Below, in pieces: positions 51,881 to 63,708 of a stretch of DNA of 64,000 bases. This DNA comes from Anaerolineales bacterium. GTDB lineage: Bacteria; Chloroflexota; Anaerolineae; Anaerolineales; Villigracilaceae. Position numbers and translations under genes: made by a program. The notes beneath the pieces were generated by a model. The model was given only the letters and a program-made list of their open reading frames with translations. It was not told the origin of the DNA and did not search any database. How positions within the stretch are numbered: the first letter of the stretch is position 1; each line of letters begins with the position of its first letter. The stretch spans positions 186,001 to 250,000 of the forward strand of contig JABTUU010000002.1 in assembly GCA_015075275.1 (NCBI GenBank). Reading direction: 5' to 3'.

Positions 51881-52081
51881 TCATTCGCCGTCGCGGGTGA
51901 ATGAACGTCGTTTAATGCGGCGGATAGCCTTTTTCTTCTCCATGCGGCGTTGCTCGCTCTTGGAGACGAACCAGCGTTTGCGACGGACCGTGCTCAGCAC
52001 GCCGCTTTTCACGACCTTTTTACGAAAACGTTTCAACAGCGAGTCTTGCGATTCACCGTTGCGAAGATTTACAGAAGCCAA
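51881..52081 (-). CDS. rpsU: 30S ribosomal protein bS21
   Basis: 66 residues, highly basic. VNLRNGESQDSLLKRFRKKV and a SVKRRRF-type basic helix (STVRRKRWFVSKSEQRRMEK) followed by KAIRRIKRRS. The start is TTG at 52081 preceded by AAAGGAGGTGA, a perfect anti-16S match. Promoter at 52249-52277. Confidence 0.93.
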   Translation of the reverse strand: MASVNLRNGESQDSLLKRFRKKVVKSGVLSTVRRKRWFVSKSEQRRMEKKKAIRRIKRRSFTRDGE

Positions 52082-52248
52082 ACGAAGTCACCTCCTTTCC
52101 GCATAGAAATAAAGAACCCTGCGATCGCGCAGAGCCGGCGATAGATAACAATAAGTCGAAACGGAGACAAGATCAAGGGGATCAAATCGCGCGCTTCACG
52201 TTCCTCTCCGCTAAGCGAAGCCGTATCCTTCAACCGAACTACTGGCGC

Positions 52249-52277
52249 ATTATACATGAAGCGCGCGCAGTTGAGAA
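52249..52277 (-). promoter_or_regulatory. Promoter of rpsU-infA
   Basis: Minus strand TTCTCA (52277-52272), 17-nt spacer, TATAAT (52254-52249). The -35 lies in the loop of a large hairpin (GCGCGCAGT..ACTGCGCGC, 52263-52288) that follows the 5S gene. Confidence 0.5.
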
Positions 52278-52306
52278 GACTGCGCGCGTAAAAAGTTAAG
52301 AAAAGT

Positions 52307-52428
52307 CCCTTGGCAATGACCTACTCTCCCAGGAGGTCGCCCTCCAAGTACCATCGGCGCTGACGGACTTAACTGCCGGGTTCGGGATGTGACCGGGTGT
52401 ACCCCCGTCGCTCCAATCACCAAGGGAC
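52307..52428 (-). rRNA. rrf: 5S ribosomal RNA
   Basis: 5' TCCCTTGGTGATTGGAGCGA and 3' GTCATTGCCAAGGGA pair to form helix I. The interior CCGAACCCGGCAGTTAAG on the minus strand is the universal 5S loop. Mature ends are uncertain by a few bases. Last gene of the rRNA operon. Confidence 0.95.
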
Positions 52429-52500
52429 TATTTCACAAGTAATGTCTGAACAGCAACTGATTGATTCTACACGGAAGAGTAATAAGTTCTCCGCACCACG

Positions 52501-55450
<2,950 letters not shown>

Positions 55451-55764
55451 CGTGATGCGGAGAAATTATTACTCTTTCTTTCGGCCTACAAATATTTCTT
55501 TCTTTAGATATTTGAGGATATCATCTTTCAGTCACTATTCAGTTATTAAGGTGCAATCACCGATTGACCGGTGACCGACGCTCTCGATCGCAATCCAGAG
55601 CGTCGGTCGCCCTTCAATATATGCTTTTGTAAACACAGACCGACCCGGCGCGCACACGCCGGGTCGGAGAACTTCGACCTGATCAGCGTCGCGGCTTTCG
55701 CATTATGTCTGCGTATCGTTCAACAAATTTCTTCTTTACTCCAAAAACATTCCAACGAACTCAG
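55451..55764 (-). other. tRNAAla-23S spacer with processing stem
   Basis: No gene. Holds the 5' half of the 23S processing stem (55451-55478), a copy of the AACTGAATAGTGA word (55524-55545 region, minus strand), and two GC-rich hairpins: CCGACGCTCT..AGAGCGTCGG (about 55577-55608) and CCGACCCGGC..GCCGGGTCGG (about 55640-55668). The hairpins could be processing sites. Confidence 0.7.
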
Positions 55765-55836
55765 TGGAGATGGCGGGATTTGAACCCGCGACCTTCGCGT
55801 TGCAAACGCGCTGCTCTCCCGCTGAGCTACATCCCC
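55765..55836 (-). tRNA. tRNA-Ala (anticodon TGC)
   Basis: Begins GGGGATGTAGCTCAGC, anticodon loop TTTGCAA within GCGCGTTTGCAACGCG, T arm GGGTTCAAATCCC, discriminator A at 55765. CCA is not encoded. Located in the 16S-23S spacer. Confidence 0.95.
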
Positions 55837-55853
55837 AGAACATACTGGGAGAG

Positions 55854-55927
<74 letters not shown>

Positions 55928-55935
55928 GTAGAACC

Positions 55936-55961
55936 CTTTGACAACTAAATAGTGACAGGAA
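55936..55961 (-). repeat. 16S processing stem, 3' arm
   Basis: Pairs with 57625-57650 over 26 positions, with only two G-U wobbles, enclosing the 16S rRNA. Expected RNase III substrate. Confidence 0.8.
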
Positions 55962-56053
55962 ACTTCTCCTCTGCGTCCAGCGCCTCATCACCGTAAGGCT
56001 ACGAACATGAGTGGAGCGCGTCTCTCGTGAGGGAGAGCGCTCAAGTACTCTAG

Positions 56054-57561
<1,508 letters not shown>

Positions 57562-57624
57562 AATTTTTTCACTCTTACGAGTGTTAAGTTTACGGGTATT
57601 TACTGGATTCGACAGATTTGTTGC

Positions 57625-57650
57625 TTCCTATCACTATTCAGTTGTCAAAG
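57625..57650 (-). repeat. 16S processing stem, 5' arm
   Basis: Minus strand CTTTGACAACTGAATAGTGA continuing TAGGAA; complementary to 55936-55961 as RNA. Confidence 0.8.
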
Positions 57651-57712
57651 TGCGGAGCGGAACGACGTTTGTTTTGAACGTGTCGTTCCCGCCTGTTTCT
57701 CATCCACAGACG

Positions 57713-57740
57713 AAAAACCGATGTCTTCTTTCAACATCGG
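57713..57740 (-). terminator. Terminator-like hairpin in the rRNA leader
   Basis: Minus strand CCGATGT, loop TGAAAGAAG, ACATCGG, then five Ts. It lies about 100-140 nt after the rrn promoter and before 16S, so RNA polymerase must read through it; rRNA antitermination would be needed. Confidence 0.55.
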
Positions 57741-57848
57741 CTCGTCAGACTGCAAAACCAACAGGCTTGTGTCTCTGACGTGAGACCACTTCTCAGTTTT
57801 CAATGATCTGTCAGGGGGACGAGATCCATGAACTTACTGCGAACGCTG

Positions 57849-57876
57849 ATTATACGTTTATTCACTTTCTTGTCAA
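57849..57876 (-). promoter_or_regulatory. rRNA operon promoter
   Basis: Minus strand TTGACA (57876-57871), 16-nt spacer, TATAAT (57854-57849): both hexamers perfect. The leader to 16S is about 280 nt. The stretch 57562-57848 holds this leader: a TTGAAAACTGAGAA word near 57795-57812, the terminator-like hairpin and the 16S stem arm. Confidence 0.92.
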
Positions 57877-57955
57877 GCGTTTTCAAGTCCATTAACCTTA
57901 AAGAATCGCGCCAATTTTCCATCGTCGCACGCGCCATGAGCAAGCATGATGATGC

Positions 57956-59224
57956 TCATGGTGCGTTTCGGTTAGCGTATTTCCAATTTCGAGCATGGGC
58001 TTCGATCAATTCTACCGCTCGCGTCACGCCGTCTTCTTTATTAATAATTTGGCCGAGCGCATGCGCGCGTTGGCGAACGATGTCGCTATCCGCTTCGAGG
58101 ATCGCTTGAGTCAAACGCTCAACAGAAAGACGCTTTACTAAAATCGGTTCTGGCGCTGCGCCAACAGCACGAACTCTTCGCGCCCAGAACGGTTGATCGG
58201 TCATAAAGGGAACGATCGCTTGCGGAATGCCCGCTCGAAGACCGGCGGCAACCGTCCCTGCGCCGCCGTGATGAATAAGCAATTTGCAACGCGGCAACAA
58301 CCAATCATGCGGAGCGGATTCTAGATAGAGCAGGTTGTTGGACGAAGATTGTTGAACGCCTCCCCACCCTGAAAGGATGATTCCGCGTTGACTCGCTTTC
58401 GCTAAAGCGTCGTGGATGATTCGATAAATCTTTTCCGCATCTCGATTGACCATGCTCCCAAACGAAACACAGACGGGAGGAGCGCCTGCGTCTAAAAATT
58501 TTTGCAACTCGGCAGACGGCTGAAACGATTCGGTTGCGTCGAAATGGAAGTGCCCCGTTACATGGATATTCTCCGCCCATTCTCTTGAAGGGGGAAGAAG
58601 GCTGAGGCTCCACGCACACAGGATCAACGTCGGAGGGCGAAACGGATCGTCGTCAAATGGAAAATAAAGTTTGCGGTTGGGAAGTCCCGCGCGACGACTG
58701 ATGTATCGAAATCCAAAACGGGATAACTGCCAGATGATTTTTATACCCGCCACGTGTGTGAAATAATTCAACGCGCGGATTTTCAGGTCGGGCAAAACAA
58801 CGCTGGGATAATCACCCGTTGGCGCGAACATCGGGAAGGTTTGGATGTGAATGTCGGGGACATTCATTTCGCGCGCGCGAGTGTGACCGTCAACCGCGTG
58901 CGAAAAAGCGTGGATGATGAGGTCGGCATCTTTGCACGCCTCGGCGCTTTGCTGGAACACATCCGCGCCGACTTCGAGCGCGTGAGCAAATCCCTCGCGC
59001 AACATTTTGAAAATGTTGTTTCGCGCGTCATTGATACGCAGGATCGCGGTCGCAGGGTCGCCCGGCAGAGGGACGAACACAATGCCATATCCTTCGACAA
59101 GATTCTTGAAACGCGCTGGCGCGGCAAGTTTGACGTTATGTCCCCGTGAAATTAATCTCACGGACAACGGGAGGAACGGCTGAACGTCGCCGCGCGAACC
59201 GTAGGTAAGGATGGTTATGTTCAA
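57956..59224 (-). CDS. GT1 (UGT/MGT-like) glycosyltransferase
   Basis: 422 residues, GT-B fold. Starts TILTYGSRGDVQPFLPLSVR, the sterol-glucosyltransferase/macrolide-glycosyltransferase N-terminal signature; C-terminal donor site PPVCVSFGSMVNRDAEK, APHDWLLPRCKLLIHHGGAG (HHGGAGT) and GIPQAIVPFMTDQPFWARRV. Probably glycosylates a lipid or hydrophobic acceptor with a nucleotide sugar. It starts 2 nt after the stop of the lipoprotein gene. Confidence 0.9.
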   Translation of the reverse strand: MNITILTYGSRGDVQPFLPLSVRLISRGHNVKLAAPARFKNLVEGYGIVFVPLPGDPATAILRINDARNNIFKMLREGFAHALEVGADVFQQSAEACKDADLIIHAFSHAVDGHTRAREMNVPDIHIQTFPMFAPTGDYPSVVLPDLKIRALNYFTHVAGIKIIWQLSRFGFRYISRRAGLPNRKLYFPFDDDPFRPPTLILCAWSLSLLPPSREWAENIHVTGHFHFDATESFQPSAELQKFLDAGAPPVCVSFGSMVNRDAEKIYRIIHDALAKASQRGIILSGWGGVQQSSSNNLLYLESAPHDWLLPRCKLLIHHGGAGTVAAGLRAGIPQAIVPFMTDQPFWARRVRAVGAAPEPILVKRLSVERLTQAILEADSDIVRQRAHALGQIINKEDGVTRAVELIEAHARNWKYANRNAP

Positions 59225-59226
59225 TA

Positions 59227-59997
59227 CTATGGCGCAGGATTATCAACGATTGGCAGCGACTCCAAGTCGCCGGCGGTAAATTGAACGAGCGAGGTATACG
59301 CCCAAAATATTTGTCCTGGCTTGTCGGGGAATTCGATCAGGACCCACTCGCCAGCGCTTGAACGTCCCACCGCAATAGCAGATTGACCAGCCTCTAACGC
59401 GCCCGTCAAAGCGGAAGTCATTGAAGCAAAGGCGTACAGGTTGATTGACGAATCGCTAGGGTTGATGATGACAATCGGCGACGGCGTTTCGGCAAAGGGC
59501 GCTTGCGCGACGGTCGTCGCGCTTGGCAAGACGACGACCGTCGCGCCGATCAGTTGAGCCAGCTCAAGCACATAGGCATCGTGCTGTTGACGGGCAAGCG
59601 CAAGCCCTTGGTTGACTCTTTCTGTATCGGCGTCGCTTAAAAAGGCAAGAAACGTATTAATCGTCGTATTCATGTGAAGAATCTGGCTCTCTTTTAAATG
59701 CGTGAGGCAGGCTGGGGCAACATAGTCTTGCGCGGCGCGGCGGATATCTTGCAGTTTGGATACTTGCGGAGCCACCTGTGCGCGCGGCAGAATAGCGGCA
59801 AGTTGATAGGCGTCGTCGAAGGCGCGCATAAATTGATGGAGTTCGCCCGCCGTCGTTTTGACGTTTTCAGGCGCGCAGAGATTGGCGGTGGGCGTCGCCA
59901 CAACCTTAATAGGAATAGCTGTCGGTTGTGGTTGATTAACGCATGCAGAAATTATCAACAACCCAAGCAACAATGGAAGCAATCGGATTTTTTTCAC
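59227..59997 (-). CDS. Lipoprotein with possible SH3-like domain
   Basis: 256 residues. Lipobox LIISAC, a short Pro-rich linker, a helical middle (ELHQFMRAFDDAYQLAAILP, TINTFLAFLSDADTERVNQG) and a beta C terminus (SDSSINLYAFASMTSALTGA, SAGEWVLIEFPDKPGQIFWA) that resembles bacterial SH3 repeats. Function unknown. Operonic with the GT1 gene. A hairpin GACAGGGATG..CATCCCTGTC (about 60019-60049) lies in its leader. Confidence 0.75.
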   Translation of the reverse strand: MKKIRLLPLLLGLLIISACVNQPQPTAIPIKVVATPTANLCAPENVKTTAGELHQFMRAFDDAYQLAAILPRAQVAPQVSKLQDIRRAAQDYVAPACLTHLKESQILHMNTTINTFLAFLSDADTERVNQGLALARQQHDAYVLELAQLIGATVVVLPSATTVAQAPFAETPSPIVIINPSDSSINLYAFASMTSALTGALEAGQSAIAVGRSSAGEWVLIEFPDKPGQIFWAYTSLVQFTAGDLESLPIVDNPAP

Positions 59998-60071
59998 TCT
60001 TTTGCCTTCTATAAAATTGACAGGGATGACGCATACGCCATCCCTGTCATTCTATCAAAAAATTCGGTTTC

Positions 60072-60235
60072 TTATCTGCCGACCAGGACAAAAATTTCGT
60101 CATGAGTCTCAAAGAATCCGTCGTCATCTTTTGGCGCGAAGTCGAAGAAGTTGGGGTAGGGCTGTAGAGCAGGCTTAATGAAGGCGTCGTCATAAATCAA
60201 CGCGATTCAATCTGCGTCAAATCTAATTTGTTAGA
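60072..60235 (-). pseudogene. C-terminal gene remnant
   Basis: The minus strand after recR reads SNKLDLTQIESR before a TGA. In the next frame it continues ALIYDDAFIKPALQPYPNFF and DFAPKDDDGFFETHDEIFVL then VGR and TAA at 60074-60072. Joined by a one-base shift at TCGCG, this looks like the tail of a real protein, but no start or N-terminal part exists upstream because recR ends at 60247. I do not recognise the family. Confidence 0.4.
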
Positions 60236-60246
60236 GCAACAATTCT

Positions 60247-60852
60247 TCAATCCATTTCCCGTCTGCCTGAAAGCGCTCGCAATAACGTATTTTGATCGGC
60301 GTATTCCAAGTCGCCGCCCATGGGCAGACCTCTCGCCAAACGCGTGACATGCACACCGAATTGCCGTAACTGATTCTGCAAATACAATGCGGTCGCGTCG
60401 CCTTCCATACTGGGATTGGTCGCAAGGATGATCTCCTTCACTCCCCCATTCGCCACGCGCGCCAGCAACTGCTTGATCTTCAAATCGTCGGGACCGATGC
60501 CTTCGATGGGAGATAACACACCCTGCAAGACATGATACTTGCCTTGAAATCCGCCTGTGCGTTCAAGGGCAAGGACATCCAGCGCTTCTTCGACAACGCA
60601 GATGACGCTTCCATCCCGCCGCGTGGAATCGCATACTTCACAGCGTTCGCGTCCCGCTTCCATGATATTAAAACATTCGGGACAAAACGCTGTGTTTTTT
60701 TTGAGATGCGCCAACGCCAGCGCAAGATCGTCCGAGACATCGTCGGTGGCGCGGAGGAGATAAAACGCCAGCCGCGAAGCGGATTTGGGTCCGATGCCTG
60801 GGAGGCGTTCGAGGGCGTTGATGAGGGATTGAATTGATTCAGGGAGAAGCAT
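60247..60852 (-). CDS. recR: Recombination mediator RecR
   Basis: 201 residues. N-terminal helix-hairpin-helix (LERLPGIGPKSASRLAFYLL), zinc finger CPECFNIMEAGRERCEVC, Toprim domain with ICVVEEALDVLALE and LATNPSMEGDATALYL, and the Walker-B-like LARGLPMGGDLEYADQNTL end. Helps RecA load at gaps with RecF/RecO. Follows ybaB and dnaX in the classical order, though a repeat element separates it from ybaB. Confidence 0.96.
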   Translation of the reverse strand: MLLPESIQSLINALERLPGIGPKSASRLAFYLLRATDDVSDDLALALAHLKKNTAFCPECFNIMEAGRERCEVCDSTRRDGSVICVVEEALDVLALERTGGFQGKYHVLQGVLSPIEGIGPDDLKIKQLLARVANGGVKEIILATNPSMEGDATALYLQNQLRQFGVHVTRLARGLPMGGDLEYADQNTLLRALSGRREMD

Positions 60853-60857
60853 AATTT

Positions 60858-60984
60858 TATTATGTCGTTGCGAGGGCGCTCTTGCTCTTTGCCCGAAGCA
60901 ATCTCCTCACTCGCGGGGATTGCTTCGTCTTTGAGGAGTTTACGCTGAACTTGTCGAAGCGCTCCTCCTCGCAATGACATGATA
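60858..60984. repeat. 127-bp MITE-like hairpin element, copy 2
   Basis: Terminal repeats TATTATGTCGTTGCGAGG (60858-60875) and CCTCGCAATGACATGATA (60967-60984), inner words CCCGAAGCAATCTCCTCACT and GATTGCTTCGTC. Same ends as the element at 23407-23510. It lies between ybaB and recR, 1 nt after the ybaB stop. Confidence 0.85.
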
Positions 60985-60985
60985 G

Positions 60986-61315
60986 TTAGAACGGCAACCC
61001 ACCCGCCAGCGGACCCATCAACTTTTGTTGCAGTTCGCGCGATTGGTCAAGAGCCATATTCATAGCGGACAAGATCATGTCTTGTAGCATTTCAGCGTCG
61101 GCATCCTTCATGAAATCGGACGAGATCTCAACGGATTGGCATTTCTGGTCGCCTGTCATTGTGACTTTGATCGCGCCACCGCCCGCCGTGGCAGTGACGG
61201 TTTCTTCGGCGAGTTTCGCCTGCGCCTCTTCCATCTGTTGTTGCAGGCGTTGCAACTGTTGCATCATCCCCGCCTGCCCGCCCATTTGTGGTCCTTTGTT
61301 GAATCCTTTAGCCAT
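60986..61315 (-). CDS. ybaB: YbaB/EbfC nucleoid-associated protein
   Basis: 109 residues. MQQLQRLQQQMEEAQAKLAE, a strand pair (ETVTATAGGGAIKVTMTGDQ) and LQDMILSAMNMALDQSRELQ with a Gly-rich end. Dimeric DNA-binding protein usually encoded between dnaX and recR, as here. AGGAGA lies 7 nt upstream of the ATG. Confidence 0.95.
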   Translation of the reverse strand: MAKGFNKGPQMGGQAGMMQQLQRLQQQMEEAQAKLAEETVTATAGGGAIKVTMTGDQKCQSVEISSDFMKDADAEMLQDMILSAMNMALDQSRELQQKLMGPLAGGLPF

Positions 61316-61318
61316 TAT

Positions 61319-61432
61319 TTAGTCTCCTGGTCTTCTGGTCTCTTAGTCTCCTAGTCAAACAGTCAGCAAGTCAATAAACAATAATGAGTCGTTCGACTAA
61401 CTGACTAGAGGACTAGCAGACTAGATGACTAC
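61319..61432. repeat. AGTC-rich imperfect inverted repeat
   Basis: Left half AGTCTCCTGGTCTTCTGGTC then TCTTAGTCTCCTAGTC; right half GACTAACTGACTAGAGGACT then AGCAGACTAGATGACTA. Short CTAGTC/GACTAG words are repeated on both sides and can fold back. It separates dnaX and ybaB. Confidence 0.6.
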
Positions 61433-63009
61433 TCCTGCGTATCCACAATTTCCCCGCCGTGTTGGATGGCGGTGGCGACCATGCCGTCTTGCGCCACGTT
61501 CGCGGGGATCTTGCCTTTCGCGTTCGTCACCACACAACGCACGCTCACGTCCGCGCTGAACTCATCCTTGATCAACTTTTGGATCGCCTCGATCTGGTCG
61601 GGCTTGTCAATTTTCGAAACCAGCACGTCGCTCGCCAGCCCAAGGATCAACGTCGAGCCATGCATGTCTATCATCCGCACCGAATTCATCAACGCCGAAA
61701 GATTCGCCTGCGCCTTTGGAAGCGACGCAGACATGCGCTTCCACGCCTTGATGACATCCCCCGCGCTCACTGCGGATTTTTCTTCTGGATGTGGAGCCGC
61801 TTCGGACTCCGCTTGAGGCTGGGTCGCCGTTTGGGGAGCAGATACACCCTGACGAGTGTCTGCGACAACCTTCGGCTTGGGTTGATTCGGCGTCCCACTA
61901 GGGGATGATACGGCGATTGGCGAAGATTCAGCGGGAGCGTCCAACACTTCCGCCAAAGCGAGTTCGAGACTTAACGATGGTTGCCAGCCGCCGCGCAAAT
62001 CCACAGCCGCGTTGTTGAACGCTTTCATCATCCGCAAGACATCGCTCGTGGAAAAAGATTTCGCGTGCGCCTGCATCTGCTTCTTGACATCCGCCGTCGC
62101 TTCGACTTGATTCGCGTTACCCATTTGAATCAGCATCAGCCCGCGCAAATACTCGACGATCTGACGCGCCAGCGAGCGCGGATCGGCGCCCGCGTCGAGC
62201 GCCTTGTGAATCGACTCAAGCCCATGCGCGGGATCGTGATCGTTGACCGCGTTCAGCACATCTAACACCGATTGACTCGTGGCAGTGCCTAGCACAGTTT
62301 GCGCGAGGGCGAGCGTGATCCTTTCTCCCGTAGACGAAAGTTGATCGAGCAAAGACTGCGCGTCGCGCATCCCGCCTGTTGCTTGGCGGGCGATTTGAAT
62401 CAACGCGTCGTCGTCGGCTTGGATGTTTTCGGCTTTGATGATGTGCTTGAGGTTCGCGACGATCTCGTCCACTGGCACGCGGCGGAACTCGTGACGCTGA
62501 CAGCGCGATAAAACCGTTGCGGGGATTTTGTGAATCTCGGTGGTGGCTAAAACAAAAATGGCGTGCGGAGGCGGCTCTTCGAGCGTTTTGAGCAACGCGT
62601 TGAACGCCGCCATCGAAAGCATGTGGACTTCGTCAATGATGTAAATTTTGTACTTGCCTTGCGATGGAGAGAAGTTAATCTTGTCGCGTAAATCGCGGAC
62701 ATCGTCTACGCTTGTGTTCGACGCCGCGTCAATTTCGATCAGGTCTAGGAAGCGATTCTCATTGACGGCTTTGCAATTCTCGCATGTGTTGTCGGGACGT
62801 TTCGCCGCGTCAGGATTCGTGCAGTTGACCGCCTTCGCCAACAGACGCGCCAGCGTGGTCTTTCCCGTCCCGCGCGGACCCGCGAACAGGTACGCATGAC
62901 CGACACGATCTACTTTGATCGCGTTCGTCAACGTGGTCACGATATGATCTTGCCCCATCACAGCGCTCCATTCTTGAGGTCGGTATTTTCGGTAAAGAGC
63001 TTGAGTCAT
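61429..63009 (-). CDS. dnaX: DNA polymerase III subunit gamma/tau
   Basis: 526 residues. Clamp-loader ATPase: ALYRKYRPQEWSAVMGQDHI, Walker A AGPRGTGKTT (43-52), zinc-binding CTNPDAAKRPDNTCENCKA, DEVHMLSMAAFNALLKTLEE, LATTEIHKIPATVLSRCQR. The C-terminal third is low-complexity Pro/Ser/Ala then a domain ending VRCVVTNAKGKIPANV. The start at 63009 begins at the conserved MTQALYRKYRP; the frame extends upstream into a repeat. No Shine-Dalgarno. Confidence 0.96.
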   Translation of the reverse strand: MTQALYRKYRPQEWSAVMGQDHIVTTLTNAIKVDRVGHAYLFAGPRGTGKTTLARLLAKAVNCTNPDAAKRPDNTCENCKAVNENRFLDLIEIDAASNTSVDDVRDLRDKINFSPSQGKYKIYIIDEVHMLSMAAFNALLKTLEEPPPHAIFVLATTEIHKIPATVLSRCQRHEFRRVPVDEIVANLKHIIKAENIQADDDALIQIARQATGGMRDAQSLLDQLSSTGERITLALAQTVLGTATSQSVLDVLNAVNDHDPAHGLESIHKALDAGADPRSLARQIVEYLRGLMLIQMGNANQVEATADVKKQMQAHAKSFSTSDVLRMMKAFNNAAVDLRGGWQPSLSLELALAEVLDAPAESSPIAVSSPSGTPNQPKPKVVADTRQGVSAPQTATQPQAESEAAPHPEEKSAVSAGDVIKAWKRMSASLPKAQANLSALMNSVRMIDMHGSTLILGLASDVLVSKIDKPDQIEAIQKLIKDEFSADVSVRCVVTNAKGKIPANVAQDGMVATAIQHGGEIVDTQE

Positions 63010-63033
63010 TTTGGCAATTCGTAATTCGTTTTG

Positions 63034-63127
63034 AACCGCGAGGCGCGCTAAGGCTTGCGCTGAGTTGCATCGAAGTGACGCCAAGAAAACCTTTTAAATC
63101 TTCGCGGCCTTAGTGTGCTTCGCGGTT
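63034..63127. repeat. Hairpin repeat, AACCGCG type
   Basis: Arms AACCGCGAGGCGCGCTAAGGC (split: 63034-63054) and its near complement at 63107-63127; 18 of 21 positions pair and the rest are wobble-compatible in RNA. It lies directly upstream of dnaX. A different family from the GTCGTTGCGAGG elements. Confidence 0.7.
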
Positions 63128-63132
63128 AAGAA

Positions 63133-63624
63133 TCACGGCACTTGATACACCGCTCTCACATTTCCGCTTGGGTCGAGCAGAGCCGCTTCTTCGCCCGATT
63201 GCCAGATCGCCTCAGAGTCGCCCCAGTATAAATCAATGACGGTATTTGTTCCCACAGCGGTATGCACCTGAACCGCGCCGCCGCCATTGAGCGTCAGGTT
63301 AGGGAAGGTGAAAGTGTTCCGATCTGAGTCGCGCAGCTGCCAATTCGCTAAATGCACCGGCTGATCTCCCGCATTGCGAACGACGACCAATTCAGCGTTC
63401 AGCGTTCCTGCGCCGACAATGCTCACAATCTCGATGGGAACGTCCGCGTCGGGGCTGAGAGTCGGTTGCACGGCAAGATCGCTGGAAGAAACCGGGGCAA
63501 ACTGCACCGGGGAAAGAGCCGCCTGACGGTAATTACGGTCGTACCAAAATAGAATTGCGCCGGTCACGCACGCGGAGATGAACGCGTTAAGAAGCAGGTA
63601 TTGAATAAGTCGGCGGCGATCCAT
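63133..63624 (-). CDS. Membrane-anchored lamin-tail-domain protein
   Basis: 163 residues. N-terminal anchor (LIQYLLLNAFISACVTGAIL), then a lamin-tail-like Ig fold: IEIVSIVGAGTLNAELVVVR, NAGDQPVHLANWQLRDSDRN, FTFPNLTLNGGGAVQVHTA and SGEEAALLDPSGNVRAVYQV. Bacterial lamin-tail domains are extracellular and often attach to surface enzymes; here the domain stands alone. Role unknown. Confidence 0.82.
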   Translation of the reverse strand: MDRRRLIQYLLLNAFISACVTGAILFWYDRNYRQAALSPVQFAPVSSSDLAVQPTLSPDADVPIEIVSIVGAGTLNAELVVVRNAGDQPVHLANWQLRDSDRNTFTFPNLTLNGGGAVQVHTAVGTNTVIDLYWGDSEAIWQSGEEAALLDPSGNVRAVYQVP

Positions 63625-63664
63625 CGTCGTCGAATCATAGCACAGATTATGCGTTTTAAATAAA

Positions 63665-63692
63665 AATCCCGCGTTTCATGAAACGCGGGATT
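63665..63692. terminator. Intrinsic terminator
   Basis: AATCCCGCGTTTC, ATGA-containing turn, GAAACGCGGGATT, with A/T-rich flanks (TAAAA before, AATTCT after). Terminates the gene at 63709 onward (minus strand). Confidence 0.8.
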
Positions 63693-63708
63693 AATTCTCC
63701 AAGCGTCG

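Noticed and set aside
52261..52290. Hairpin after 5S as rRNA terminator
   Set aside because: The stem is strong but the minus-strand sequence after it (TTCATGTATAATG) is not T-rich, and the -35 of rpsU overlaps it; kept only as part of the promoter description.
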